From Streptomyces sp. NBC_00448 (GTDB lineage: Bacteria; Actinomycetota; Actinomycetes; Streptomycetales; Streptomycetaceae), in assembly GCF_036014115.1 (NCBI RefSeq), contig NZ_CP107913.1, positions 7,619,501-7,683,500 on the forward strand: 64,000 nt of DNA, written 5' to 3'. Under the pieces are notes generated by a model that was given only the letters and a program-made list of their open reading frames with translations, was not told the DNA's origin and made no database searches. Shown here piece by piece: positions 42,200 to 51,056 of this stretch. The position numbers and the translations under genes are program-made. How positions within the stretch are numbered: the stretch's first letter is position 1; the number at the start of each line of letters is the position of its first letter.

Positions 42200-42694
42200 T
42201 CAGCCGGCGCGGTTGTCACGCTCGGCCGCTACCTTGGCGAGCGCCGCGAGAAGGTTCTCGTGTGTGCGCCAGAAGACTTCAGGATCCTGCTTCGCCAATT
42301 CGATCCAGAGCGGGCCCTGCATGGTCTCCTCGGTCCAGAGGTGGCTTCCCCTCGGCGTGGGTGTGATGATCCAGGCGTGGTAGGCCTTGGATGCTTCCGA
42401 CGCCTTGGGGCGACCTCCCCAGGCGATACGTGTCACAGGTTGGAATTCCTGTACGGATGCGAAGACGTCCTGGCCGGCCAGGTTCGTTTCGAATCGGGTT
42501 CCGAGGTGCAGCGATTCATGGCCGTCAAGTAGCTGGACATGTTCGACGCCCGGGTAGAAGGCGGGCCAGGTTCGGGGGTCCACGAGCAGGGACCAGATCG
42601 TTTCGGGAGAAGCTTCGACCTCGAGCTCGTTGGTGAAGTGGATCGGGGAGCGACTGGGGGCCATGGCCTCCGGCCAATTTATCGCTTCAAACAC
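42200..42694 (-). CDS. SRPBCC (START-like) protein, copy 2
   Basis: A 164-residue paralogue of the downstream gene, clear from shared segments: TNELEVEASPETIWSLLVDP, FYPGVEHVQLLDGHESLHLG, YHAWIITPTPRGSHLWTEET and MQGPLWIELAKQDPEVFWRT. The pair conserves the ITPTxxGxHxxTEETxQGP motif. No catalytic residue can be named. It starts 51 bp after the epimerase gene stop, so an operon of three genes is likely. Confidence 0.82.
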   Translation of the reverse strand: MFEAINWPEAMAPSRSPIHFTNELEVEASPETIWSLLVDPRTWPAFYPGVEHVQLLDGHESLHLGTRFETNLAGQDVFASVQEFQPVTRIAWGGRPKASEASKAYHAWIITPTPRGSHLWTEETMQGPLWIELAKQDPEVFWRTHENLLAALAKVAAERDNRAG

Positions 42695-42745
42695 AGAAGT
42701 CTCCAGATGGCTCTTGACGTATGCCGGTTGAACGTGGGCGGCGCT

Positions 42746-43678
42746 TCACGCGCGGCTGACGGCCACCGAGTTCCTGACGGCCTCCAGGCCGGTGGCGTGG
42801 GAGGCAACGGGCTCGTATCCGAGTTCGGCCACGGCCTTGTCCGTCCGCAGGGTGCACTGCTGCCCGAGGAACCACCGGGCGGGGACGGGGACTTCGCGGG
42901 CGGCTGTCTCGGCGTCCAGGTCGGGGATCGGGACACCGACGCCATGGATCTCGAACTGGGTCTCCAGGAACTCGCGAAGGGAGACAGGGTGCCGGTCGGT
43001 GACGAAGTAGGCCTGACCCGGTCGGCCGCGCCGCCATCCGAGCATGAGTCCCTCGACGGCGTTCTCGACGAACGTGACGTCGGTTGTGTGCCGGCCTCCG
43101 CCGATCCAGGCGAACTGCCCGGCCTTCGCCGCCGCCGCCAAGCCTTCGACGAGGAAGCTGCCGGGACCCCAGACGAACCTCGGGCGAATCGACACCGTGG
43201 CGAAGTCCGCGGTGTTCGCGTCGAGCACGATCTGCTCGGCCACGGCCTTCACCGCACAGTAGGCGGCTTCGGAGTCGGGTCGCAGCGGCGCGGTCTCGTC
43301 GACGTCCACGAGCGGGTCACCGGCGAGGAGCGCGGCTTCGCTCCCGCAGTGGACGAACCGGGAAACCTGCGCGTGGCGGGCCGCATCGACGGCTGCTTGG
43401 GTACCGTGGACCGTCACAAGCTCGTGGCGCTCACGATCAGCGGTGATGTCCGTCTCCGCAGCGAGGTGGAACACCACATCACTGCCCGTCACACCGTTGC
43501 GCCACGTGGTCGGGTCGGTCAACTCGCCCCGCACGGGCTCGGCGCCCAGTGCCGACACCTTCGCGGCCGATGCCTCACTACGGACCAGAACAGCTACCGA
43601 GTGCCCCTCCTGCAGGAGCCTGCGTACCAGTACCTTGCCGATGAACCCCGAGCCGCCTGTGACGAATGCTCGTGCCAT
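42746..43678 (-). CDS. Extended SDR, epimerase/3-beta-HSD-like
   Basis: A 310-residue NAD-dependent extended SDR. The cofactor motif is AFVTGGSGFIGKVLVRRLLQ (GGxGFIG), DVVFHLAAETD supplies the AA contact, and the catalytic pair lies in YCAVKAVAE (YxxxK). SIRPRFVWGPGS is the conserved RP motif. The substrate is unknown. It is divergent from the LysR gene at 43814 and heads the SRPBCC pair; LysR control of this set is likely. Confidence 0.88.
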   Translation of the reverse strand: MARAFVTGGSGFIGKVLVRRLLQEGHSVAVLVRSEASAAKVSALGAEPVRGELTDPTTWRNGVTGSDVVFHLAAETDITADRERHELVTVHGTQAAVDAARHAQVSRFVHCGSEAALLAGDPLVDVDETAPLRPDSEAAYCAVKAVAEQIVLDANTADFATVSIRPRFVWGPGSFLVEGLAAAAKAGQFAWIGGGRHTTDVTFVENAVEGLMLGWRRGRPGQAYFVTDRHPVSLREFLETQFEIHGVGVPIPDLDAETAAREVPVPARWFLGQQCTLRTDKAVAELGYEPVASHATGLEAVRNSVAVSRA

Positions 43679-43813
43679 GAAACTCTCCTCCGTCGAGATC
43701 GGCCTCCTCGCCTGCTTCGGGGCGAGAAGGACTCACGGGGTAGAGCGGTCTCCTGTCACGAGCCATTCCCTCGAAAAGATTCATAGATGGAGGGAGTGCG
43801 ATAATATTTTCGC
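43679..43813. promoter_or_regulatory. Divergent promoter region between epimerase and lysR
   Basis: The 135-bp spacer has an AT-rich stretch just before the lysR start (GATAATATTTTCG) and an inverted CCCTC...GAGGG (about 43772-43798) around AAAAGATTCATAGATG. A LysR-type binding site is likely in it; the exact box is not certain. Confidence 0.45.
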
Positions 43814-44752
43814 ATGCCTTCTTTCCGGGCGCTGGAGTGCCTTGTCGCGGTCGCGGACTCCGGGTCGGTCACCCATGCGGCCCGGCTGCTTCATTCGTCG
43901 CAGCCGGCGGTCTCTCATCAGCTCGCGGCGCTGGAACGCGAGGTAGGAACGGTGCTGCTCCGCCGCGAACCCAGGGGAGTCAAGCTCACTCCTGCTGGGC
44001 GCGCCGCCGTCGCGGATGCCAGACGAGCGGTCGAGGCGGCTGCCTCCGCGGTCCGGTCGGCCCGCGCCGTCGGCGAGGCGACCGGGGGATCGCTGCGGTT
44101 GGCCTGCGCGCAGAGCCTCGTCTCGGTACTCGCCCCGGTCGTTCGCGAGTGGCACCGCCGTCACCCCAAGGTGACGATCACATTGCGTGAGTCCACGTCG
44201 GCGGAAGAGCTTCACGGCTTCGTCGACGCCGACGAAGCGGACGTGGTGTTGATGCCCGCTCCGGTGCCCGACCGCTTCACGGCCACCGTGGTCGCTGAGG
44301 AGGAGATTGTGCTGGCGGCGCCAACGGACCATCCCATCACCCGGCAGTCCGTCGTCCACGTAAAGGATCTCGATGGAGTGCGCCTTGTCCACTTCGCTCC
44401 GGACAACGGCCTCAGCACGTGGCTTGACCGGTCCCTCACCAAGGCCGGAGTCCGCCCGGAGCCTGTGATGAGGACATCGGTGACTGTCGCAGCCCCGCAA
44501 CTTGCGGCCGCCGGCCTGGGGGTCGCGGTATGCCCGGTGAGCGCGATCAGCACCGGTTTCCCGGGCGCGGTCCGATCGTTCTCACCACACTGGGTCAGGC
44601 AACTCGTGGCGGTCACCTCCACCACACCCGACCCGCTCGCCGCGCGGTTCATCGCCAACATGCGCAGGCACGGCGTGCACGTGCCCCGCGACGTGCGAAC
44701 TCAACTCGGAGGGGACAACTCGACTCCCGCGAAGGTGCGACCGTCCTCCTGA
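43814..44752 (+). CDS. LysR family regulator
   Basis: A 312-residue LysR protein. The N-terminal HTH is FRALECLVAVADSGSVTHAA, RLLHSSQPAVSHQLAALERE and LLRREPRGVKLTPAGRA. The effector domain follows (GGSLRLACAQSLVSVLAPVV, EELHGFVDADEADVVLMPAP, AAAGLGVAVCPVSAI). It is intact and divergent from the epimerase/SRPBCC genes, its likely targets. Confidence 0.92.
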   Translation: MPSFRALECLVAVADSGSVTHAARLLHSSQPAVSHQLAALEREVGTVLLRREPRGVKLTPAGRAAVADARRAVEAAASAVRSARAVGEATGGSLRLACAQSLVSVLAPVVREWHRRHPKVTITLRESTSAEELHGFVDADEADVVLMPAPVPDRFTATVVAEEEIVLAAPTDHPITRQSVVHVKDLDGVRLVHFAPDNGLSTWLDRSLTKAGVRPEPVMRTSVTVAAPQLAAAGLGVAVCPVSAISTGFPGAVRSFSPHWVRQLVAVTSTTPDPLAARFIANMRRHGVHVPRDVRTQLGGDNSTPAKVRPSS

Positions 44753-45262
44753 GGATCGAACCGCCGAGGCGGTAGGCAACCAGGTCGTTCGCCGGCGACC
44801 AACAGCGGGGCGGCGTCAGCACCCATCGACTCGGCGAAGGCCGGACCTGGACGCATCGACGCCCGCACGGGCCGGCGTTGCTGCGGCGACCGCCCGGAGG
44901 GCGCGCGGGCGCCCTGCCCGACGACGCAGACGAGCCGTGTGGCATCGCTGTCCCACGACGCGGCGCGACTGGGCAGCTCGCACGGCCGGCGGCAACCAGG
45001 CGCGCACGGTGGCGGTCCGCAGGCCAGTAGCGCGATCACGGCTTCGTCCTCAGAACTGATGCAAGATCGCCGGTTGGCGGATATGGAGAAGGTGTCGGAC
45101 GTGGTGGTCAGGCACGCATTCCATCCGCAGATATGAGCAATATCTATCGCAACCCGTCTTTCTATCGATAGTCCGACGGGAAGGATGGCTCCCCGCCGAC
45201 AGTTGCACAGCGGACAGAGGGCGGGCTCACCGCTCGTCCTGCGCAACTTCGAGGAGCATTCC
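44753..45262. other. 510-bp region without a recognised gene
   Basis: No frame matches a family I know, on either strand. The last 130 bp hold AT-rich dyads that look like an operator for the following SDR gene. The rest may be a decayed regulator, given its place, but I cannot support that by sequence. Confidence 0.35.
45130..45171. promoter_or_regulatory. AT-rich dyads upstream of the SDR gene
   Basis: GATAT (45130-45134) and ATATC (45140-45144) are inverted, and the palindrome CTATCGATAG lies at 45162-45171; CTATCG also occurs at 45144-45149. These spaced elements are candidate operator half-sites in otherwise GC-rich DNA. Confidence 0.45.
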
Positions 45263-45991
45263 ATGGCGTACTCGCTGAAGCACAAACATGTTCTGATCGT
45301 GGGGGGCAGTTCGGACATCGCTGCCGCCCTGGCTTCCGATCTCCTGCGCGAGGGTGCGCGGGTCACCCTCGCGGGCCGGGACATCGAGAGGACGGCTGTC
45401 GCGGCGAAGGCCATCGGGGACGCGGTCCGGTCTGTCGCTCTCGACCTGTCGGACGAGGGGTCGGTCCAGGCGGCCGCGGATCAGCTCAGGGCGGTCGGCG
45501 CGCTCGACCACCTTGTCAGCGTCGCCACGGAGCGGGCCGGCGGGCCGGTCGCTTCCCTCGAGCGCCGCGCGCTGCTCGCGGCCTTCGATGCCAAGGTCCT
45601 CGGACCCATCCTGCTGGCCAAGCACTTCGCCCCGATGATCGCCGAAGAGGGATCGCTGCTGTTCTTCTCCGGCCTGGGGGCGTGGCGGCCGTCATCGGGA
45701 GGCGTCGTGATGGCAGCCACCAACGGCAGCGTCAGCGTGCTCGCATCCGCCCTCGCGGTTGAACTGGCGCCTATCCGCGTCAACGCCATCTCGCCCGGGG
45801 TGATCACCACCAGCGCGTGGAACACCGCGGTAGCCGACAAGCACGAGCTGTTCCAGCGCGTCGCGGCTTCCGTGCCGGCGCGCCGTGTCGGGGAGCCCTC
45901 CGACGTCTCGGCCGCCGCTCGTGCGCTGCTGACCAACCCCTTCATCACCGGCGAGACCCTCCACGTCGACGGCGGAGCGCGCTGGGCCTGA
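45263..45991 (+). CDS. SDR family protein lacking the usual Tyr/Lys pair
   Basis: A 242-residue SDR-fold protein. ATG 45263 follows GAGGAG. The cofactor site is HVLIVGGSSDIAAALASDLL (GGSSxIA) and RVTLAGRDIERT. Where classical enzymes have YxxxK this one reads VVMAATNGSVSVLASALAVE, so the catalytic Tyr and Lys are missing; a subgroup of actinobacterial SDRs shares this. The ending NPFITGETLHVDGGARW is standard. It probably binds NADP but its chemistry is unclear. It is 80 bp before the second F420-reductase-like gene. Confidence 0.82.
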   Translation: MAYSLKHKHVLIVGGSSDIAAALASDLLREGARVTLAGRDIERTAVAAKAIGDAVRSVALDLSDEGSVQAAADQLRAVGALDHLVSVATERAGGPVASLERRALLAAFDAKVLGPILLAKHFAPMIAEEGSLLFFSGLGAWRPSSGGVVMAATNGSVSVLASALAVELAPIRVNAISPGVITTSAWNTAVADKHELFQRVAASVPARRVGEPSDVSAAARALLTNPFITGETLHVDGGARWA

Positions 45992-46071
45992 CCGCCGGGA
46001 CGAGCGGCACAGGCGCGACAAGCAGGTCGCGTCCCCACCCCATCTGTCACGACTGAGGAACGAGATACGTC

Positions 46072-46695
46072 ATGAGCGACATCAGCATCATCGGCCTGGG
46101 AAACATGGCCCGCGCCATAGGCGCCCGGGCGGTCGCAGGCGGCAACGCCGTCGAGGTCATCGGCCGCGACGCGGCCAGGGCCAAGAACCTGGCCGAAGCC
46201 CTCGGCAGCGGCACCACGGCCGGGATGTTCGGCACCGCACCGGCCGGCGACATCGTCATCCTCGCCGTGCCGCACGACAACGCGGCGCCGGTCGTCGCCC
46301 AGTACGGCGACATGCTGGCCGGCAAGGTCATCGTCGACATCACCAACGCCTTCAACTCCGACGCCACCGGGCTGACCACCGCTGTCGGCACCTCCATTGC
46401 GCAGGAGATCGCCAAGGTCGCCCCCGCCGGCGCGCACGTCGTGAAGGCGTTCAACACCGTCTTCGGCCACGTCCTGGCCCAGGGCCGCCCGCTGGACGTG
46501 CTCATCGCCGGAGACGACGCCCAGGCCAAGGCGATTGTGGCGGCATTCATCAAGAGCCTCGGACTGCGGCCGCTGGACACCGGCTCCCTGGAAATGGCGC
46601 GCTGGCTGGAGGGAACAGGCCTGCTGATGATGGGCCTGGGCCGCCACGGCGCAGGAACCTTCGACTTCAGTCTCGGCGTCAACACGTCCGCCTGA
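46072..46695 (+). CDS. NADPH-dependent F420 reductase-like protein (copy 2)
   Basis: A 207-residue paralogue of the protein at 38774. Shared segments are ISIIGLGNMARAIGARAVAG, GNAVEVIGRDAARAKNLAEA, DIVILAVPHDNAAPVVAQYG and HVVKAFNTVFGHVLAQGRPL, DVLIAGDDAQAKA. It ends earlier and differs at the C-terminus (GLGRHGAGTFDFSLGVN). It follows an SDR gene, as copy 1 follows an azoreductase gene. Confidence 0.85.
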   Translation: MSDISIIGLGNMARAIGARAVAGGNAVEVIGRDAARAKNLAEALGSGTTAGMFGTAPAGDIVILAVPHDNAAPVVAQYGDMLAGKVIVDITNAFNSDATGLTTAVGTSIAQEIAKVAPAGAHVVKAFNTVFGHVLAQGRPLDVLIAGDDAQAKAIVAAFIKSLGLRPLDTGSLEMARWLEGTGLLMMGLGRHGAGTFDFSLGVNTSA

Positions 46696-46809
46696 GCACA
46701 CCCGCACCCGCGACCCGCCCTCGCCCATGCCAGGCCCCATGCCTGGCGCCTGGGGCCCGGGGCCGAGAAGGGCTGATGCGCACCCGACCCACCCACCATC
46801 CCCCCTCAG

Positions 46810-47085
46810 ACGTCAACGTGACTGTCGCATCAGCACCACACCGGATTTCGGAGGCTGCGTCGTCATAAGTCTCGCGAGCCATGATGATCAAACCTGGGAC
46901 TTCGGCCGTGGTGCCTGCAGACCTAGTCCGTCGGCGTCGCGCGCGGAGCGGGCGTAATGCAGGTCGGCGGACAACCACCTGCGCCACTCCTCGATCTGGT
47001 CGACCGCGTGCCGCAGGGTAGCTGTCGCCCGCTTGTTGCCGGGGTTGGTCAGGCGACTGACCGGGCTCTCCAGTTCGACCAACGT
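46810..47085 (-). pseudogene. Fragment of a DUF4263 (Shedu-like) nuclease gene
   Basis: The minus strand reads LVELESPVSRLTNPGNKRAT, ATLRHAVDQIEEWRRWLSAD and LHYARSARDADGLGLQ, then after a shift near 46890 KSQGLIIMARETYDD. ELESP and the DQIEEWRRWL helix match DUF4263-type proteins, some of which (Shedu) act in phage defence. Both ends are missing. Confidence 0.55.
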
Positions 47086-47159
47086 CCACCGAATTCCGAG
47101 TGAGGTCTGGCCGGCGCTTGACTGCGGCCCGACGCGCCGACCAGCCCGGACCGCCTGTT

Positions 47160-47645
47160 CAGTGACCAGTTCATTCCCGGCTGGCCGTACTCGTTCGTCG
47201 TAGCCCTGGAAACCGTGCGGACGTCGTAGTGCCAGCTACTCGACGCGCAACGGCTCGGCCCCGACGACGATGTCGCCGAAGCCACTGAGACCCAGGTTCG
47301 CCGCGTGGTCACCGACCTGATCGCCTAGGGGCAGTGGGATGCCTGTGACGCCGACAGCCTGGTCGTCTTCGACGCCCAGCGCATAGCCCACCTCCTCGAC
47401 GGCCTCCCCGTTGAGGCCCTGGGGCGCATGCGTGCGGACCGGATGATGCGACGGCCGACACCCTCGCTCAAGGAGTACTCCCTGTCCTATCCCCGGGGCG
47501 GGCGACCGCCTTAGCACGGCAAGGAGTTCCGCTTCGCCAGGCCGGATCTGGGGCGAGCCCGACGCGGAAACGGCGAAGGTCACCGACCGCTACGGCACCG
47601 CCCAGGCCGCTTCCCGCTGGCGCGTCAGCGAGACCACGTTGATGA
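47160..47645 (+). pseudogene. Transposase remnant with in-frame stops
   Basis: One plus frame gives FIPGWPYSFVVALETVRTS, stop, QLLDAQRLGPDDDVAEATET, QVRRVVTDLIA, stop, GQWDACDADSLVVFDAQRIA, LLDGLPVEALGRMRADRMMR and YPRGGRPP, stop, HGKEFRFARPDLG. This is the middle of a DDE transposase of the IS701-like NF041680 type. Three stops and missing ends make it inactive. Confidence 0.7.
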
Positions 47646-47743
47646 GACCTCACGGTCAGTGTTGTCAGTGAGGTGGGCAAGGGCGCCCCCGGCGGCGAGT
47701 TGCCGGCGACGGCGTTGCGGACCGGTCCTGGGGCTGGGGACTG

Positions 47744-48391
47744 TCAGTCAGCTACGAGGCCGTGCACTTTGAGTGGCGCCGCCGTTCGGCGTGTGATGTC
47801 GTCGACGCTAGCGCCGGGGGCGGTCTCGATCAGGGTGAGGCCGTCGGGGGAGACGTCGAGGACACCGAAGTCGGTGATGATGCGATGGACGCAGCGTTCG
47901 CCGGTCAGGGGCAGGGTGCACTCGTCGAGGATCTTAGGAGTGCCGTCCTTCGCGGTGTGGTCCATGAGGACTATGACGCGACGGGCACCGTGGACGAGGT
48001 CCATGGCGCCGCCCATGCCCTTGACCATCTTGCCGGGGATCATCCAGTTGGCGAGGTCGCCGCGGGAGGAGACCTGCATGGCGCCGAGGACCGCGGTGTC
48101 GATGTGACCGCCGCGGATCATGCCGAAGGAGAGGGCGGAGTCGAAGAAGGCGGCCCCCGGCCGGACGGTCACCGTCTCCTTGCCGGCGTTGATCAGGTCG
48201 GGGTCGACTTCCGAGTCCGTGGGGTACGGGCCGGTGCCCAGGATGCCGTTCTCCGAGTGCAGGACGACATGGACGCCGGGCGGGAGGTGTCCGGGGATCA
48301 GGGTCGGCAGGCCGATGCCGAGATTGACGTACGAGCCGTCGGTGAGTTCGGCGGCGGCGCGGGCGGCCATCTGGTCGCGGGTCCAGGGCAT
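47744..48391 (-). CDS. 3-oxoacid CoA-transferase subunit B
   Basis: A 215-residue beta subunit of a family I CoA-transferase. The catalytic glutamate is in HVVLHSENGILGTGPYP (SENG), with NLGIGLPTLIPGHLPPGV before it and GHIDTAVLGAMQVSSRGDLA after. It overlaps the A subunit gene by one base (48391). It would move CoA from succinyl-CoA to a 3-oxoacid, giving the last step of an aromatic ring pathway (compare PcaIJ). The exact acid is not known. Confidence 0.9.
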   Translation of the reverse strand: MPWTRDQMAARAAAELTDGSYVNLGIGLPTLIPGHLPPGVHVVLHSENGILGTGPYPTDSEVDPDLINAGKETVTVRPGAAFFDSALSFGMIRGGHIDTAVLGAMQVSSRGDLANWMIPGKMVKGMGGAMDLVHGARRVIVLMDHTAKDGTPKILDECTLPLTGERCVHRIITDFGVLDVSPDGLTLIETAPGASVDDITRRTAAPLKVHGLVAD

Positions 48392-49173
48392 CAGGAACGT
48401 ACCGGCTCTCGTGTCGAAGGAGTGGAAGTCGTCCGGCGCTCGACCCGCTTGGCAGCGGCCTGTTCCGGGGTGAGACGCACCATCCGCTGGACGAAGATCC
48501 CGGGGAGGTGGATGGCGTCGGGGGACAGCTCGCCTGGTTCCACGAGTTCTTCCACCTCGGCGAGGGTGACACCGCCGGCCATGGCGGCCAGGGGGTTGAA
48601 GTTGGCGGCGGCACGGCGGAAGACGAGGTTGCCGTGGCGGTCCCCGCGCCAGGCGCGCACCAGGGCGTAGTCGGTGGTGATGCCGTGCTCCAGGACGTGC
48701 GGGCGGCCGCGGAAAGTGCGGGTTTCCTTGGGCGGGGAGGCCACAGCAACGGTGCCGTCCGGGGCATAGAGCCAGGGCAGGCCGCCGTCCGCGACCTGGG
48801 TGCCGACGCCGGCCGGGGTGTAGAAGGCCGGGATGCCGGCCCCGCCCGCGCGCAGGCGTTCGGCGAGGGTGCCCTGCGGGGTGAGTTCCACCTCGAGTTC
48901 TCCGGAGAGGTACTGGCGGGCGAACTCCTTGTTCTCTCCGACGTAGGAGCCGGTGACGCGGGCGATGCGCCTGGCGGAGAGCAGCACGCCCAGGCCGTGG
49001 TCGTCGACGCCGCAGTTGTTCGAGACGACCTTCAACCCGTGTGCGCCCTGGGCATGGAGAGCGTCGATGAGGGTGCCAGGGATACCGGAGAGGCCGAAGC
49101 CGCCGACGGCGAGGGAGGCGCCGTCGGGGATGTCGGCGACCGCCTCTGCGGCGCTGCCGATGACTTTGTCCAC
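48391..49173 (-). CDS. 3-oxoacid CoA-transferase subunit A
   Basis: A 260-residue alpha subunit. The CoA-binding motif is ASLAVGGFGLSGIPGTLIDA, followed by LKVVSNNCGVDDHGLGVLL, TGSYVGENKEFARQYLSGEL and RAWRGDRHGNLVFRRAAANF. It is paired with subunit B downstream and follows the SDR gene by 70 bp. Together the two subunits would activate the open-chain product made by the upstream enzymes. Confidence 0.9.
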   Translation of the reverse strand: MDKVIGSAAEAVADIPDGASLAVGGFGLSGIPGTLIDALHAQGAHGLKVVSNNCGVDDHGLGVLLSARRIARVTGSYVGENKEFARQYLSGELEVELTPQGTLAERLRAGGAGIPAFYTPAGVGTQVADGGLPWLYAPDGTVAVASPPKETRTFRGRPHVLEHGITTDYALVRAWRGDRHGNLVFRRAAANFNPLAAMAGGVTLAEVEELVEPGELSPDAIHLPGIFVQRMVRLTPEQAAAKRVERRTTSTPSTREPVRS

Positions 49174-49243
49174 GGTGGTACGCGGTCCTTTCAGGGGAGC
49201 GGGTGGGGTGATCAGGGCAGGACGGATTCGCCTTCCGCGCGCC

Positions 49244-49999
49244 TTACGATCCGGCTTCCGTGCGCAGGGCGTCGGAGATCGACTTGGCGCCGCCGTGGGC
49301 GGTGTAGCCGCCGTCGACCGGGATCTCGGCCCCGGTGATGAAGGAGGCGTCGTCCGACAGCAGGAACGTGACGAGCGGGGTGATCTCGTCGACGGTGCCG
49401 GTGCGGCCGAGCGGGGTCTCGCGAAGGTTGCTCTCGCGGAAGGCGGGGGCGGCCGACGCGGTCATCCCGGTCTCGATGAAGCCGGGGTGGATGGTGTTGA
49501 CGCGGATGCCGCGTGGCCCGAGTTCGAGTGCCGCGGTCTTGGACAGGCCGCGCAGGGCCCATTTGCTGGCCGTGTACGCGACCGGGTAGTGGGCGGTGAG
49601 GGCGGCGGAGGAGCCGACGTTGACGATCGAGGCGCCGGGTGGCATCAGTGGGGTGAGGTGTTGGATGCCCAGCAGCGGGCCGGTGACGTTGACAGCGTGG
49701 ACGCGGGCGAAGTCGTCGGCGCGTATTTCGTCCAGACGGGCCCGCCAGGTGACGCCCGCGTTGTTGACCAGGCCGTGAATCTGCCCGTATGACTCCCGCA
49801 GTTCCGAGGCCAGTTGGGCCCACTGCGTTTCGCCGGTGACGTCGAGCGGGCGGATGCCCGGGGCCTTGGTGACGTCGGTGGCGATGACGCGCGCGCCCTC
49901 GCGGGTGAGCGCCTCGACCTCGGCGGCGCCCTGCCCGCGGGCCGCGCCGGTGACGACCACGACCTTGCCGAGAAGCCGCTTGGTGTGCAGGTCGCTCAC
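49244..49999 (-). CDS. Classical SDR oxidoreductase
   Basis: A 251-residue SDR. The NAD(P) site is VVVVTGAARGQGAAEVEALT (TGxxxGxG), NNAG at about residue 88, catalytic Ser in VNVGSSAALTAHYPV and YTASK for Tyr/Lys; the end ITGAEIPVDGGYTAHGG is standard. It overlaps the FAH gene by 4 bp (49996-49999). It likely oxidises or reduces an intermediate of the pathway. Confidence 0.9.
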   Translation of the reverse strand: MSDLHTKRLLGKVVVVTGAARGQGAAEVEALTREGARVIATDVTKAPGIRPLDVTGETQWAQLASELRESYGQIHGLVNNAGVTWRARLDEIRADDFARVHAVNVTGPLLGIQHLTPLMPPGASIVNVGSSAALTAHYPVAYTASKWALRGLSKTAALELGPRGIRVNTIHPGFIETGMTASAAPAFRESNLRETPLGRTGTVDEITPLVTFLLSDDASFITGAEIPVDGGYTAHGGAKSISDALRTEAGS

Positions 50000-50967
50000 G
50001 GCCGTTCCCGGGAGCGGCGCCTGCCGGTGGGCAGGGTGATGGGGTCGGCGCCGGTGACGACGGTGTTGGAGACCGTGCCGATGCCCTCGGCGGTGAGGGT
50101 GACGACGTCGCCGGGCCGCAGCGGGGGCGGGGCCTGCTCGCCGTGCAGGCCCCAGAGTTCTGCGAGGCAGCCGCCGTTGCCGCAGGTGCCGGAGCCCAGG
50201 ACGTCGCCGGGGACGACGCGGGTGCCGCGCGAGGCGTAGGCGGCCATCTCCTCGAAGGTCCAGCTCATGTTGGAGAGCAGGTCCTTGCCGACGACCTGGC
50301 CGTTGACCTCGGCGGTCAGCGCGAGGCGCAGGAAGCCGTCGGCGTCGCGGTACGGCTCCAGCTCGTCGGCCGTGACCAGCTAGGGGCCCAGCGTGGTGGC
50401 GGTGTCCTTGCCCTTGCAGGGGCCGAGGCCGACTTTCATCTCGGCGGACTGGAGGTCACGTGCGGACCAGTCGTTGAAGACGGTGTAGCCGATGATGTGG
50501 TCGCGGGCCTGCTCGGGCGTGAGGTCGCTGCCCTCGCGGCCGATGACGGCGGCGACTTCGAGTTCGTAGTCGAGGGCGGCCGAGCCCGGGGGAACCGGGA
50601 TGTCGTCTTGCGGGCCGAACACGGCGTGCGGGTTGGTGAAGTAGAAGGTGGGCGCCGCGTACCACTGCTCGGGCACTCCGGCGACGCCGTCGACGGCCTT
50701 GCGTACGCCTTCGACGTGTTCCTCGAAGGTGACGAAGTCGCGTACGGAGGAGGGCTGGAGCGGGGGCAGCAGCCGTACCTGGGAGACGTGCGGTCCCGGC
50801 GGTACGTCGAGCGCGGCTGCGCCCGCGTCGAGGAGGGCGGGCAGACCGCCGCCGGAGCGCAGCAGCTCGGTGAGTGACGCGATGCCGGGCAGCGGGTAGA
50901 GAGTGCCGTCCGCCTCGACGACGGCGACGCGGGTGCGGTGCTGGTGTGTGTAGGTGGCGAATCGCAT
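49996..50967 (-). pseudogene. Fumarylacetoacetate hydrolase family protein with in-frame TAG
   Basis: A 323-codon FAH gene from ATG 50967 (MRFATYTHQHRTRVAVVEAD). Metal ligands are visible in ALDYELEVAAVIGREGSD (ExE). The frame reads TATTLGP then TAG at 50380-50382 and continues in the same frame LVTADELEPYRDADGFLRLA, SNMSWTFEEMAAYASRGTRV and PGDVLGSGTCGNGGC. Homologues have TLGPW here, so TGG changed to TAG, a single-base nonsense mutation. The truncated 195-residue product lacks the substrate lid and should be inactive. A second FAH gene leads the operon. Confidence 0.85.
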
Positions 50968-51056
50968 GGGGGCTCCTGGCGCGGGCAGGGGCCGGGGGCG
51001 CGGAGCGGAGTCAGGGCATGGACAGGGCCGCCGCGCCCCCGGAGCTCGGGGGGGGG

